DNA of 64,000 nucleotides from Halichondria panicea (GCF_963675165.1 NC_087384.1:1138501-1202500), one strand, 5' to 3'; counted from the stretch's first letter, positions 47,616 through 62,653 are shown. Made by a program: numbers and translations. The notes: generated by a model from the sequence alone, not told the origin.

Positions 47616-49876
47616 GGGGGGGGGTCCCTGTAATTACCACACACAGACACACACTAATGGTAAGCTTACGTGTTGGCATGACCACCCATGTACCTACCAC
47701 ACCCAATGTGGCCACAGATGAGACAGATCCACAAATTCTACAGATCGAGAGATGTAACATTTTTATCCCTGGGGCAAATAAAATTAAAGTACATTGTATA
47801 TTACAATACTTGGCAATAATTGTTGTCAGGAGTGCATGGTAAAGTCGAGTTTGATCAAAGCTAGCTAGCTATCAAAGCAAGGGAAAAAAATCATAAAAAG
47901 GTACACAGGTACACATAGATTTGGACCAGAAAGCAATCGATTATTTCTATACGTTATTTAGCTCAAACTTCCCCACCTCTTTAGCCTCACACATGAAACA
48001 AGTGCTGTCCTGTTCGCAAGGTTCAGGGGTCTGGAAGTAGCGGCAGATAGGGCAGCTGCAGATAGGACAATGATTACCCCCCTATCCTCTGAAGGTCATG
48101 TGACTTACGTCGAGTCCTCCCAACGAGTGAGGCAGGTGGTGTGGAATGAGTGGTTACATAATATGGTCAGTACAGACTCGTCCTGAGGAGAAATTATGAC
48201 AATAAAGGTATGCAATTTGAATGTTAGACAGGCTATAACTTTTGCTTGGATTGTCCAAATTGAAATTATGATTTTTTGAAAGCTTAAAAGAAGCTGTTTC
48301 AAATGGTGTGTTCAACTCTGAAATTTGGAAACCTAACCAACATTTCTCATTTTTGGAAAATGACCATGAGCTATAGCCCGTGGTATTTTACCGAAATTGG
48401 GTCAACTTCATACCATCTGAAAGTGCTACCTCTAAGCTTTCAGAAAATCATAATTTGGATCACCAGCACTAAAGTTATGGCCGTTCAAAGATGCTTGATT
48501 TATTATGTGTACATGATTATAATTTATACGCAAAGTACAATTCTGATGCTCCTGTAGTGGATTATTTTAGTGAGATACGAAAATAAGGTCCCACCAAACA
48601 GAGTAAGTGTGTCCACATTAGTTGCCCATGCACCTCCTTTACCCAACATACCAGTCTCTCTAGACAGACGGGACAAGATGGAAGCTCGACCAAACCTGGA
48701 GGAGGACCGAGGGAGGAGGTTCGGGATGAGTTAAAGATCTCCACTCGTGACACAAAAACGAGCTGCCATAGCGACTTCTCCAGACTATTGTAGGGTTGTC
48801 CATTGTACGAGGAGTAGAACTGACCGGCAGAGGACTGTAATGAAAGACAGTTATGAGTGAGAGAAGAAATCTAAACAGTTGAATATCATCACCTCGTCTT
48901 TGAATGTGATCAGGAGCATATATCTGTTGGGGGTGGAGTCTCGGATCACTCTCATCTTGCTCACTGTCGACCTATGGGAATGTCCGAGGTTATATAGTGA
49001 CTGAAACCACGCCCACTTACAAAACGGGCGAGAGGGCCTCCAGTATGACAGATAGTTGATGCTCGGCAGGGATGCACATTGCACACACCATCACACTCAC
49101 GTCATCACTGGGGGGAGCTCTGTGGGGGGGCAATTGAGATTGTCACTGCTAGTGAGGTTATCACTGGGGGGAGCTCTGTGGGGAGTAATGCTAGCAGACA
49201 GACAACTTAGTTACCCAAGGCTAGATTAGAACTGGAAAATTGTACGAACATTTCCATTCGATTTGCACACTGTATGATACAATAAGAAGCAATAACAAAA
49301 TAATGATGAACTAATTGTATTAAAGGGAATTTACTTGCTGAGAACATGTTCATACATACAATGTAGCTCTCACTGTGTCTTGTAGAGGTGCAGTATTCCT
49401 CTCACAACCTCCACACTGGGTATGCCAGAGAAGAAAGGTATCTTGCCCAGCACCACTCCCTCCGGTAGCGATCCATCATTAGTGGGTGTGGTCAATGAAC
49501 TAGACGAGGTGGTCGAGGAGAAGGTCTCTATGGAGATACTCTGTAGTGTTCGTCTGTCACCAGGGGCATGAGCAGATCCACCTGTGGAGTGTGTGTGTGT
49601 GTGGGGGTGTAAGGGAACGCGCATTTCAAAGCAAGTCCCTAGTTGTATAAATAGTTTGCACACACACGGCTATTAGCAGTACTGTTAAAGGTATGGAGCT
49701 CAGTTGGACTTGCCCTGAGGCTCTTGTTGTGCTCCAGTGTGTAGCCAATCACCACTCATAGTGAACTCGAGGTCTGTGGCAATCTGAGGGTCGTTGGGGT
49801 CTAACTCAAGGCTTATCACAATAAAATCCGGTCTTGTATGATAGCTTGATTCAAGTGCAGCACTACCAGAGGCCAT
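45842..49876 (-). CDS. BRAP: BRAP (BRCA1-associated protein / IMP), 551 aa
   Basis: Fourteen exons: 49876-49714, 49581-49374, 49119-49021, 48971-48893, 48834-48652, 48182-48109, 48055-47977, 47737-47670, 47588-47515, 47423-47311, 47255-47166, 46913-46749, 46441-46253, 45913-45842. In order: an RRM-like BRAP2 domain (SVMVCAMCIPAEHQLSVIL, MRVIRDSTPNRYMLLITFKD); a C3H2C3 RING (LPSCPVCLERL-DES... LCNHSFHTTCLTRWEDSTCP); a UBP zinc finger (NLWICLICGHIGCGRYMGGH, QHTFSMQLGTQRRVWDYIG, DNYVHRLV); then a coiled coil with YLLTSQLESQRLYFEEKLA and DLMFYLETQKKI, ending in a basic tail. BRAP is a Ras-responsive E3 ligase that restrains KSR-dependent MAPK signalling and holds NLS cargo in the cytoplasm. Intron 1 uses a GC donor (CAGG|gcaagt), supported by phase. 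The exon 3 acceptor is duplicated. Confidence 0.94.
46453..46545. repeat. (TG)n/(G)n tract at the BRAP exon 13 acceptor
   Basis: Two TG arrays each followed by a G run. On the coding strand this reads (CA)n, then cactcacgcacag|TTAAAC. Confidence 0.9.
47590..47627. repeat. (TG)n(G)n tract at the BRAP exon 9 acceptor
   Basis: On the coding strand: a C run, then (CA)n ending cacacacag|ACACTTTG. Confidence 0.93.
48230..48490. mobile_element. Degenerate foldback element in BRAP intron 5
   Basis: attatgattttttgaaagct near 48265 is answered by agctttcagaaaatcataat near 48435; surrounding sequence stays about three-quarters complementary. It is of the AAGCTTTC intronic family. Confidence 0.6.
49102..49183. 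repeat. Duplicated 3' splice site of BRAP exon 3
   Basis: atcactggggggagctctgtgggg occurs at about 49104-49127 and 49160-49183. On the coding strand both read ccccacag|AGCTCCCCCCAGTGAT. Use of the upstream copy gives about 26 codons and then a stop. Confidence 0.8.
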
Positions 49877-50047
49877 TGAACATCTTCTTTACTTCACACA
49901 ACACTGTGTTTTTATGCACATGTGGGTGCGGACACGCCCATCTTTTTATGCACGTGACTTTTTGCAGGAAAACGAGACCCGCCCCTTATATTCTTTTTCT
50001 GCACTGCAAAACGCGCAGATCGACTGATCGGGAAGAGTGACAAAAAA
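49877..50047. promoter_or_regulatory. Probable shared promoter, BRAP / gelsolin-like 1
   Basis: 171 bp between divergent start codons. Contains ccgcccct-type and cacgtgac (E-box-like, about 49952) words. Inferred from position. Confidence 0.45.
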
Positions 50048-50808
50048 ATGGCCTCAGGACTTGTGAAAGCTAAGAAGTACGACTGGCAGGACAGCAACCT
50101 TGCTCTCTTTGGCTCCGACACCGAGAAACAGGTCAGGAAGCAGCTAGCTACATTTTGTACATGTAGTTTACAGTGAGCACGAACAAGTGCAGCTAGCTCA
50201 TTATCATTGTGTTCTTGTTCTCTTTGCAGGTGAAGAAAGAGTCAGCTGAGACTGAGCCAGCTTGGAAAGGAGCTGGTGAGAAAGTCGGGATCCAGATCTG
50301 GCGGATCGTCAAGTTCAAGGTACGTAAAATTCTGAGCTAAAAACAAGCTTTATATTTCATTTTGATTAATAGGTGAAGCACTGGCCCAAGGATGACTACG
50401 GCAAGTTCTACAATGGAGACTCCTACATCATTCTGAACACGTACAAAGAGCCCGAAAATGAAGTAAGCCTCGTGGCATTTATAAACGATGTATTTTGTAT
50501 TTCTAATGCAAATGTTTATTTATGTTTTCCTGCAGGCATTGTTGTACGATGTTCACTTCTGGATAGGTCAATACTCTACCCAGGACGAATATGGTACAGC
50601 TGCTTACAAGACTGTTGAGCTCGATACTCTGGTATGTTGGATGGGTTTTTGGTCATTGTACATATAAGATTAGGGTCACGATGTTGTGATAGCTGTTTCA
50701 GTGGGTACATTTCGTTATTACGGTTGTTAGTTGATAAGAGTTGCAACGTTTACATGAGAAGTTGTTTTTAGCCTGCTACTTTCAGTATTTACAAAGCACC
50801 CACGCACA

Positions 50809-50863
<55 letters not shown>

Positions 50864-52154
50864 ACAGCTTGACGACAAGCCCGTCCAGCATCGTGAAGTG
50901 CAGGATAATGAATCGGACATGTTCAAGGGCTATTTCCCAACGGTCACAATCCTGAACGGAGGGTAAGTATTAATCCCTGCCAAATTCACTTCCTTGACCT
51001 CGAAACACCTTAACTTCCAAGAAAGCACCGTCTTATTTTTTGATCTAATAATTATCACGTCATTATCACTCACCTTTGTACTCTCTCACCCTCCATCACA
51101 CAGTGCTGATACAGGTTTCAAGCATGTTGTCCCGGTTGAGTACAAGCCTCGTCTACTCCACTTCCACGGAGAGAGGAAGCGTATCGAGGTCAAGGAGAAG
51201 GAAGCTCTGAGAAGCAACCTCGACTCTACCGATGTCTTCATTCTGGACCTTGGTTTGGAGCTCTACCAGGTTAGCTTGATAAAAATCTCCAAAACTTTTG
51301 GATAGAAACAGCTCCTTTTATGCTTTCAGAAAGTGAACAACCCTAACTGTAACAGACCCTATTTTGTCTGCAGCCAACTGTTGTCAACCTTTATGCAATT
51401 TTTTTGGCTATTTTAAAAAACATACTAGAGGGATCGTAACACGAAGCCTTCCCCCATGTGACACATGCATGCAGAGGATGCATGTACAGTGTACTAACTT
51501 TCGTATATTGCATTGTCATTACCACAATTCTGACGTACGTACAGTGGAACGGAAGCACTTGCAACAAGGATGAGAAGTTCAAGGCTGTGCAGTACACGCA
51601 GAAAATCAAGACTGAGCGCAGTGGCAAGCCCAAGGTGGAGGTTTTGGAGGAGAGAGACGTGACACCCAATCACAAGTTTTATAGCAGTCTGAGTGACGGC
51701 ACTGCTGAGAAAGAACCAGAGGAGGTAGGGCACTACTATAAAACATGACGCTACTTTACTAATTGACTGTCTATTCGGTTTTTTAGGATGATTCCGACTT
51801 TGTCAAATCACTCCTCAGGTGAGACACATGCAGGCATATTTGTATTACGTTTAGCTAGTGTATTTCATGTATGTACGTAGTTGTGGAGGAACTAGGGAGT
51901 TAGATTATAATTTCTTTGCAGGCTGAGTGATGCAAGTGGGGAGCTTGAGATGAAGCTGGAGGGAACTGGCTCTCTTCCCAGGAGCAAACTAGACCCCAAA
52001 GATGTCTTCATTCTCGACACTGGCAAGGCACTCTTTGTCTGGACTGGAAATGAGACATCCTCTGCCGAGCAAAGGAACGCTCTCTCCTATGCTCATGTGA
52101 GTGTATGTGTGTGTGAGGTGTGAGGCGTGTGTGTGTCTCAGTGTGTGTGTGTCA

Positions 52155-52188
<34 letters not shown>

Positions 52189-52310
52189 TAATTAATTCAC
52201 TATGTTTTCTTCAGAACTACTTGATGAAGACCAAGCATCCTAAGATACCAGTCACCTGCTACCGACAGAGTGCAACTCCCGACTCCTTCTACAAAGAGCT
52301 GGAGGCTTAG
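50048..52310 (+). CDS. Gelsolin-like actin-severing protein 1 (three repeats), 367 aa
   Basis: Ten exons: 50048-50131, 50230-50319, 50373-50462, 50536-50631, 50868-50962, 51104-51269, 51545-51724, 51787-51818, 51922-52096, 52215-52310. Three gelsolin repeats: G1 ([52 protein letters not shown]), G2 ([35 protein letters not shown]) and G3 ([40 protein letters not shown]). The Ca2+-binding and actin-contact stretch of G1 ([14 protein letters not shown]) is intact. Length fits severin/fragmin/CapG-type proteins, which cut or cap filaments in a calcium-dependent way. There is no signal peptide, so it is cytoplasmic. A (CA)n array forms the exon 5 acceptor. A close paralogue follows 324 bp downstream. 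Confidence 0.94.
50800..50867. repeat. (CA)n array forming the gelsolin-1 exon 5 acceptor
   Basis: CA array with a few CG/TA units ending catacacacag|CTTGACG. Confidence 0.97.
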
Positions 52311-52634
52311 AGAACACAAACTGAGTGAATTGAGTTAGTTAGCCTTTTAGTTATATCTCTCCTAGTATTAGTGGTTAGTATAGTGATGTACATGCTGTTG
52401 TATGTCCATGTAATTTTGGCAAAAGGTGTTCCTTTTGATCTCAAATGCCTAACATACTTGCATGTGTATGTGCTACATCCTGGCTTTTAGGAAATGATGC
52501 TGCACTCAACCGCACCCAGTGACTATAAAAACGCTTGTGGGCTTGTGGTAAGCTAGCTAAGCCCTAGCCCTTGCAGTAAAAACAAACTCAAGCAGAACTC
52601 TTTTACACACTAACGTCCGAGCTAACGTCTGAAA
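52311..52634. other. Spacer between the two gelsolin-like genes
   Basis: 324 bp: 3' end of copy 1 and promoter of copy 2. A possible TATA-like tataaaaac lies near 52534. Confidence 0.4.
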
Positions 52635-53863
52635 ATGTCAGGACTTGTGAAAGCTAAGAAGTTCGACTGGAAGGACAGCAACATTGCTATGTTTGGCTCA
52701 GACACTGACAAGCAGGTAAAGCAAAGTGCTAGCTAGCTAGCAGAAGCCCCTCATACATGATAACTATAATTAAACTGAGTCTCTCTTATAAATTGTGTTC
52801 TTGTTCTCTTTGCAGGTGAAGAAAGAGTCAGCTGAGACTGAACCAGCTTGGAAAGGAGCTGGTGAGAAAGTTGGGATCCAGATCTGGCGTATCGTCAAGT
52901 TCAAGGTATGTCATCTTTATGTTATAAAAAACAAGGTAATATGATTTTGACCTCATTTCTTATCTTAGGTGAAAAGCTGGCCCAAGGATGACTACGGCAA
53001 GTTCTACAATGGAGACTCGTACATTATTCTGAACACCTACAAAGAGCCCGAAAGTGACGTAAGCCAGTCGCATTAACGATATAATTATTATTGCATATTT
53101 CCAATGCAAATGTTTATTTATGTTTTCCTGCAGGCATTGTTGTACGATGTTCACTTCTGGATTGGCAAATACTCTACCCAGGACGAATACGGTACAGCTG
53201 CTTACAAGACTGTGGAGCTCGATACTCTGGTCAGTAAAAATAATGTCTCTAAAGCACTGTCAGCGTTATTTGACCTATTATGGGTGTTTGCTGTGGTTGG
53301 TATTTCTACTATAGAGCAAATGTCATTAGACTGATTGTACTGTTGCCAACATATTTAGCAAGTATAGCATTGTGAGGTACATTTGAGTGCCAAGCAGGTT
53401 CTTTATTGTCTACAACGTTGCTATGGTGTCGGGAGAGATTTGGATTGGAATGTGATGGTTGACTGACTTTACCTTGTTAGGGCATTTTGCTGGTGTAAGG
53501 TGATTAGTGTGTACTTCCTTGGTATCATACAGTGTCATTGTTTTGTGGTGTAGAATTTGTTCGACTTCACATTCCTGGTCACCCCCACCCTGGGCTGTAT
53601 TAGCAGGTTTCATAAGCAGTGTCATAAAATCTATGTAGACTAACCCAATCATTTATTAACTCAGAATAAACCTGTAGACTGCAGGATACGCATTTTCTTA
53701 TGGTATTGTGTGCAGTTACAGTAATTGCATTTATATTAGAGCAACAAAATAACATGTTAAGAATGCGTTGATATGATTAGTGACCACAAACGTGTTTTTG
53801 AGGTTGCCAACTTCTTTATGTGAAATTTTCTTTGATCATGCATGCATTAAACACACACACATT

Positions 53864-53943
<80 letters not shown>

Positions 53944-55204
53944 CTTGACGACAAGCCCATCCAGCATCGTGAAGTGCAAGGTCATGAGTCGGGTATGTTC
54001 AAGGGTTACTTCAAGACATTGGAGCTTCTCAATGGAGGGTAAGCGATCAGGTTACTCATCATCTGGCTATCTATTACTAATGGCTTTGCTGATTTCAGCG
54101 CTGACACTGGATTCAAGCATGTTGAGCCTGCACAGTACGAGCCTCGGTTGTTGCATTTCCATGGCGACAGGAAGAGTGTGACACTCAAAGAGGTACCACT
54201 GTGCAAATCCAGCATGGACTCTTCAGATGTGTTCATTCTTGACCTGGGACTGGAAGTGTACCAGGTAAGGATTGAATGTTGTGGAGATAGGCCTCTTTAA
54301 TTTACTATTTATTCTAGAATTGTTGTTTGTGTACTTGTTGAGTCCCCATTGCTGTGCATTTGTGTATTAATAAAAACTTTATTTCATTTGACCTACAGTG
54401 GAACGGCAAGACTTGCAACAAGGACGAGAAGTTCAAGGCTGTGCAGTACCTGCAGACGCTCAAGTCTCAGCGCAATGGCAAGCCCAAGGTGGAGAGTCTG
54501 GACGAGAGGGATATTGCACCAAATCACAAGTTCTATTCCTACTTGAAGGACGAGAACGAGGAAGAGGCCGAAGAGGAGGTGTGTATGTAACTATTCTTCT
54601 ATACTTTTGGGCATCTCTGTATACATCCTGTATACTTTTGGGCAGTAATCTGCTGTATTCTTGTATACTTTTAGGCATTTCTGTATTTCTCATACCCACT
54701 GTGTATGTTTTATGTGTGTGTGTCTAATTGTTTTGTAGGATGGTTTTATGTGTGTGTGTCTAATTGTTTTGTAGGACGATCCCGACTTTGTCAAGACACT
54801 TGTCAGGTTGAGTGATGCCGGAGGAGAGCTTGCAATAACCGTAGAGGGCACAGGGTCCATTGGACGTGACCAGCTCGATGAAAATGATGTCTTCATCCTC
54901 GATACCGGAAAGGAGCTGTACGTTTGGGTCGGAAACGGCACCTCTTCTGCTGAGCAAAGAAATGCCCTCTCCTATGCTCATGTACGTTTCTACAACACGT
55001 TTGAATATATATAATTATGCTCATGTTCTTATTCATTCTTTCACTAATTCTATCTAAAAGCTAGTTTTATCATCATGTGTTTTGCCCCCTCCCCCCCCCC
55101 CCCTACAGAAATATCTCCAGGGCACCAAGCACCCTTTCCTGCCTGTCACCTGCTACCGACAGAGTGCAACACCTGACACCTTCTACAGAGAGTTGGAGGC
55201 TTAG
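52635..55204 (+). CDS. Gelsolin-like actin-severing protein 2 (tandem paralogue), 366 aa
   Basis: Nine exons: 52635-52715, 52816-52905, 52969-53058, 53134-53229, 53944-54038, 54099-54264, 54399-54578, 54775-54981, 55109-55204. Same three-repeat plan as its neighbour: the first four exons are nearly identical in protein and close in DNA, while G2-G3 have diverged (for example [40 protein letters not shown]). It lacks the intron that splits exons 8 and 9 of copy 1: here CTT GTC AGG TTG AGT reads straight through. Intron 4 is 714 bp and also ends in a (CA)n acceptor. The 3' splice site of exon 8 is duplicated 36 bp upstream. Likely a calcium-regulated actin filament severing/capping protein. Confidence 0.94.
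53868..53942. repeat. (CA)n array forming the gelsolin-2 exon 5 acceptor
   Basis: About 37 CA units ending cacacag|CTTGACG, at the same intron as in copy 1. Confidence 0.97.
54707..54776. repeat. 36-bp tandem duplication carrying the exon 8 acceptor
   Basis: gttttatgtgtgtgtgtcta followed by attgttttgtagga occurs twice. The upstream copy would give GAT GGT TTT ATG and reach TAG within 12 codons. Confidence 0.9.
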
Positions 55205-55682
55205 AGCAACTGTTTCAAAATCAGCGAACTGTTTAAATCAAAACTGAATGTATAATTAATACTATCTCTAGAGATTTAGATTTTATATAATTGTAGGGTT
55301 AATCATTTTGTAGTTTTGTGAAATTCTACCTCGCCAATCAATCATTGTTCAGGATTCAAACATTCAAAAAAATTTATGATTTTATCGTGCAACCCAATTT
55401 GAGAGTGAACAAATGAGATACATTTAAGTACAACTACTCACCTATTTTGGTATTCCACTCTCTAGACTGTATAGTGTAATAGATAGACATGTGGCCATTA
55501 TTTATACAATTGTATGTTACTTGTGCAACGACATGGGGCCTATGTTGTGCTTTGGAGGAATACTGTGATGGGAATAATAGGTGATTTGAAAAGAATAATG
55601 CTGTTAACTTCAGCTAGTGCAACAAAAATAGTTTGGGTATATATTATAATTAAATATAACTTCATGATCAGTGTAATTAGAT
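55205..55682. other. Convergent spacer, gelsolin-like 2 / KTI12
   Basis: 478 bp of AT-rich sequence. No gene, RNA or repeat structure recognised. Confidence 0.5.
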
Positions 55683-56504
55683 CTATATTGTTTTATTGAG
55701 ATATTGAACAAACAGTGTAGGAATACGTGCGTTGTCTTCTACTGGGTGCAGTTTCGTATAAGCTATAAACTGTCTACGAATACGTCTCAGCTCAGCCATT
55801 GGTATGCTCCTGGGAAGGCAGAACTTCTCGCTTGCCCCCGGTAATGTGACCATGTCCCCAGGCACTGCTGTTCTTTGGGCTTCAACGATACTTGTCACGA
55901 TTGATTGTGTCTTTCGATCTAGTTCGTGAAGAAAATCCGTAGCAGACAGAGGCTGGGATTGTGTGGATTGGTTTGGAGGTGGGGGTTTGCGTTTCAGTAG
56001 TGCATCCAGTATCTGCTGACTTGGTAAAGGGTCATCAGGGTAGATAGTGAATAATGGACAGTCCCATCGATTTCTAGAGTCTGGAGCCTCAAATCTCATC
56101 ACCAAAGCTTTGAGAATTTCATCGCTATATTTTTCTTCGGCTCCTCTTGTTTTGTTCCATTCTTGAATGGTTTCCACCGGGGCCTCACACACAATAACAC
56201 AGTGAGGGGTCTTCACATGCTTAGATATGCAGAAAAGCTCGTAACGAAATCCCTTTATGTAGTTTAGCGAGTCCAAGATGACAATACTCTCAATCGTGAG
56301 CAGACGCTCAGCATTCGATTTGATATCTCCTCGCACTATTTTTTCCTCATTTGAAGAAGCAAAACAATTGTTTTTTGAGACTTGGAAACTGTCTTGTACC
56401 AGGTGGACCTCGGTGTCATGGTGGGCCTTGATGTAGTCCAGTAGTTCAGTAGCTCTTCTCGTCTTCCCTGAGCAGGGCAGCCCACACATCATCACTAGAG
56501 GCAT
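55683..56504 (-). CDS. KTI12: KTI12 tRNA-wobble-modification ATPase, 273 aa, single exon
   Basis: Starts MPLVMMCGLPCSGKTRRATE, with the P-loop GLPCSGKT at residues 8-15. Then VHLVQDSF, RGDIKSNAERLL, VILDSLNYIKGFRYELFC (Walker B region) and CVIVCEAPVETIQEWNKTR, ending RRIRRQFIAYTKLHPVED. Family length is about 280-350. KTI12 binds tRNA and ATP and assists Elongator in adding cm5-type groups at wobble uridine 34. The human gene is also intronless, so the lack of introns is ancestral rather than a sign of transfer. A 50-bp palindromic element sits just upstream and duplicated the start-codon region. Confidence 0.94.
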   Translation of the reverse strand: MPLVMMCGLPCSGKTRRATELLDYIKAHHDTEVHLVQDSFQVSKNNCFASSNEEKIVRGDIKSNAERLLTIESIVILDSLNYIKGFRYELFCISKHVKTPHCVIVCEAPVETIQEWNKTRGAEEKYSDEILKALVMRFEAPDSRNRWDCPLFTIYPDDPLPSQQILDALLKRKPPPPNQSTQSQPLSATDFLHELDRKTQSIVTSIVEAQRTAVPGDMVTLPGASEKFCLPRSIPMAELRRIRRQFIAYTKLHPVEDNARIPTLFVQYLNKTI

Positions 56505-56517
56505 TTTCTCTCTAGCC

Positions 56518-56567
56518 TAGCCTCCTTCACTGGCCTCCAAGGAAGTGCGGCCTGGGATCGAGGCTAC
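56518..56567. mobile_element. 50-bp palindromic mini-element upstream of KTI12
   Basis: tagcctcc at one end and cggcctgggatcgaggcta at the other, the same family as 19542-19593. Flanked by cattttctct on both sides (56502-56511 and about 56568-56577), with a few extra bases on the KTI12 side. Confidence 0.65.
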
Positions 56568-56728
56568 ATTTTCTCTGTGTGAGTGGGCGTGGCTAGCACA
56601 TTCAGCCTCTGTTTCAGGCCGCGGTTTGAAAAGAATCATTAACGGCTCTGTTGCAAAACCATAATAATTTTGACAGACATTCCATCAGACACACAAAAAA
56701 GCACACAAAAAGACAAGAAACATAATTA

Positions 56729-61005
<4,277 letters not shown>

Positions 61006-61509
61006 GAATAGATATATTATGTAAGCTACTAAATTTCTGAGGAATACACTAGTGTACTAGACTAGTACAAACTAGTACACATTTCAGTAACTAGTTTATA
61101 CTAGCTAGTATCTAGGAGTACACACTAGTCTACTGAGCCTAGTTGTGTTCTATGCTAAAACACATAGTCGGGTACCTAGTAACACCGCGTGCTGCACTAC
61201 AGAGCTAGTGAAAACAACAACATGGTATAATATGACACACTGTTAAAGGTTCATACAAAGAGTAGAGTACATACAAATGATTTATTACCTTCCAACACTA
61301 GCTAGAGAACTTTCTTGGGCCCATAGCTACCGATAACTCTCTATATAAGGTCTGTCTTTCTATTTCTGTACTGTCTGCTGAACTGTAATATAATACTGGT
61401 CTGATTTCAGACAGGCTTCTTGGTGTTTGTAACGTAATGACCCCGCCCCGTTTTTCATGACATCATAGGCTGCAAACTTAGGAGGGGGGTGGGGCATGTA
61501 GGCGGCGGC
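61006..61509. promoter_or_regulatory. Divergent spacer, RNFT / SPRING1
   Basis: 504 bp. It contains a low-complexity stretch rich in actagt/tactag words (about 61045-61140) and ccccgccccg near 61441. A GGAGGGGGGTGGGGC-like box is at about 61480. Shared promoter is possible. Confidence 0.4.
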
Positions 61510-62336
61510 ATGGCTCTACCTTTTCCTAAGCCACTGGTTAGAGTAAGATTATGGATTGGGCTCATCACACTGTCTGGTATAATGGTACTCTATTTGTACC
61601 TGAAGAGATCAGAAGTGAGCATTTAGCATTACCTCAAATAGCAATTTATAGTTGATTTTTGCAGGCAAACGTATCCGAAGAGACCCCTAGTGAACTCCCT
61701 GTGTTCCAGTGGATTCCTATTCATAATATCACTCAATTGGAAGAATGCAGAAACTCACAACAGGGTCACACACTCATTGTAGATGAATTAGGTAAATTGA
61801 TATACCTCCCTCATCACTTTCATTCAGATTCGATTCTCGCCAGCTAGCTAACTTCCAGAGCTCTAAAAAGTAACTACTGTGAAACTAATTTCGTTACTAC
61901 AGGTTATGTATGTTCTCCGGGAAATGTGGAGTCGTCTGGCTGCTGTAAAGATAGATCATTACGTTTTGAGTGTAGTAGATGTAAGAGTGATTGTTGCTCC
62001 GTATACGAACACTGTGTGTCATGTTGTCTCCATCCTGACAAGCAGCCGTTGCTACGCAGCATATTAAGAAGAAGCACTGTCAACTATCACCCTCTCTACT
62101 CCTCTCTCAAGGATCAGTTTGAACTGTGTCTGGCAAAGTGTCGAACATCCTCACAGGTATGGTATCTTATATAGTCCAGAGGAGGTACGACAGGCGCGGT
62201 GCAGCTCTAGTATTAACACTGATTATCCCACATACAACATTATTCTCAGAGGCTAATTTCTTGAACTGCACTGCACCTGTCGTACTTTCTCTGCTTTAGT
62301 CAGGTACACATCATTCCCACACATAACCACCCCCAT

Positions 62337-62388
<52 letters not shown>

Positions 62389-62514
62389 CCACACATAACC
62401 ACCCCCATCCACACACACACACAGAGTGTCCAACATGAGAATACCTACAGAGATCCTGGGATGAAGTATTGTTATGGAACAGACACTTCAAGCTTATTGC
62501 CTGAGGTGCCCTAA
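61510..62514 (+). CDS. SPRING1: SPRING1 (C12orf49), Golgi SREBP-pathway regulator, 191 aa
   Basis: Four exons: 61510-61614, 61665-61791, 61903-62156, 62425-62514. An N-terminal signal anchor (LWIGLITLSGIMVLYLYL) is followed by a lumenal cysteine-rich domain: QCRNS-like ECRNSQQGHTLIVDELGYVC, DCCSVYEHCVSCCLHPDKQP, FELCLAKCRTSSQ and the invariant [18 protein letters not shown]. These match human SPRING1 residue for residue over long stretches. SPRING1 binds and licenses the site-1 protease MBTPS1, so that SREBP is cleaved in the Golgi. The last intron ends in a (CA)n acceptor. The last exon has a second copy 1.3 kb downstream. Confidence 0.95.
62177..62293. mobile_element. Diverged CAGAGGAGGT-type element, SPRING1 intron 3
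   Basis: cagaggaggtacgacaggcg at the left, cacctgtcgtactttctctg at the right; a target duplication is not clear. Confidence 0.65.
62336..62424. repeat. (CA)n arrays forming the SPRING1 exon 4 acceptor
   Basis: (CA)n, then a repeat of tcccacacataaccaccccc (also just before the array, 62316-62336), then (CA)6 and cag|AGTGTCC. Confidence 0.95.
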
Positions 62515-62653
62515 TTCATTTTTATCATTATTCACTGATATTAATTCACTTCAATATGCACGCATTACACATTTAACAAAAAGGTGTCTAATACGCTTGT
62601 GTTTTCACTGGTATATAATTATGGTAAATAACTACAGAGTTTTGTGTTCATTT

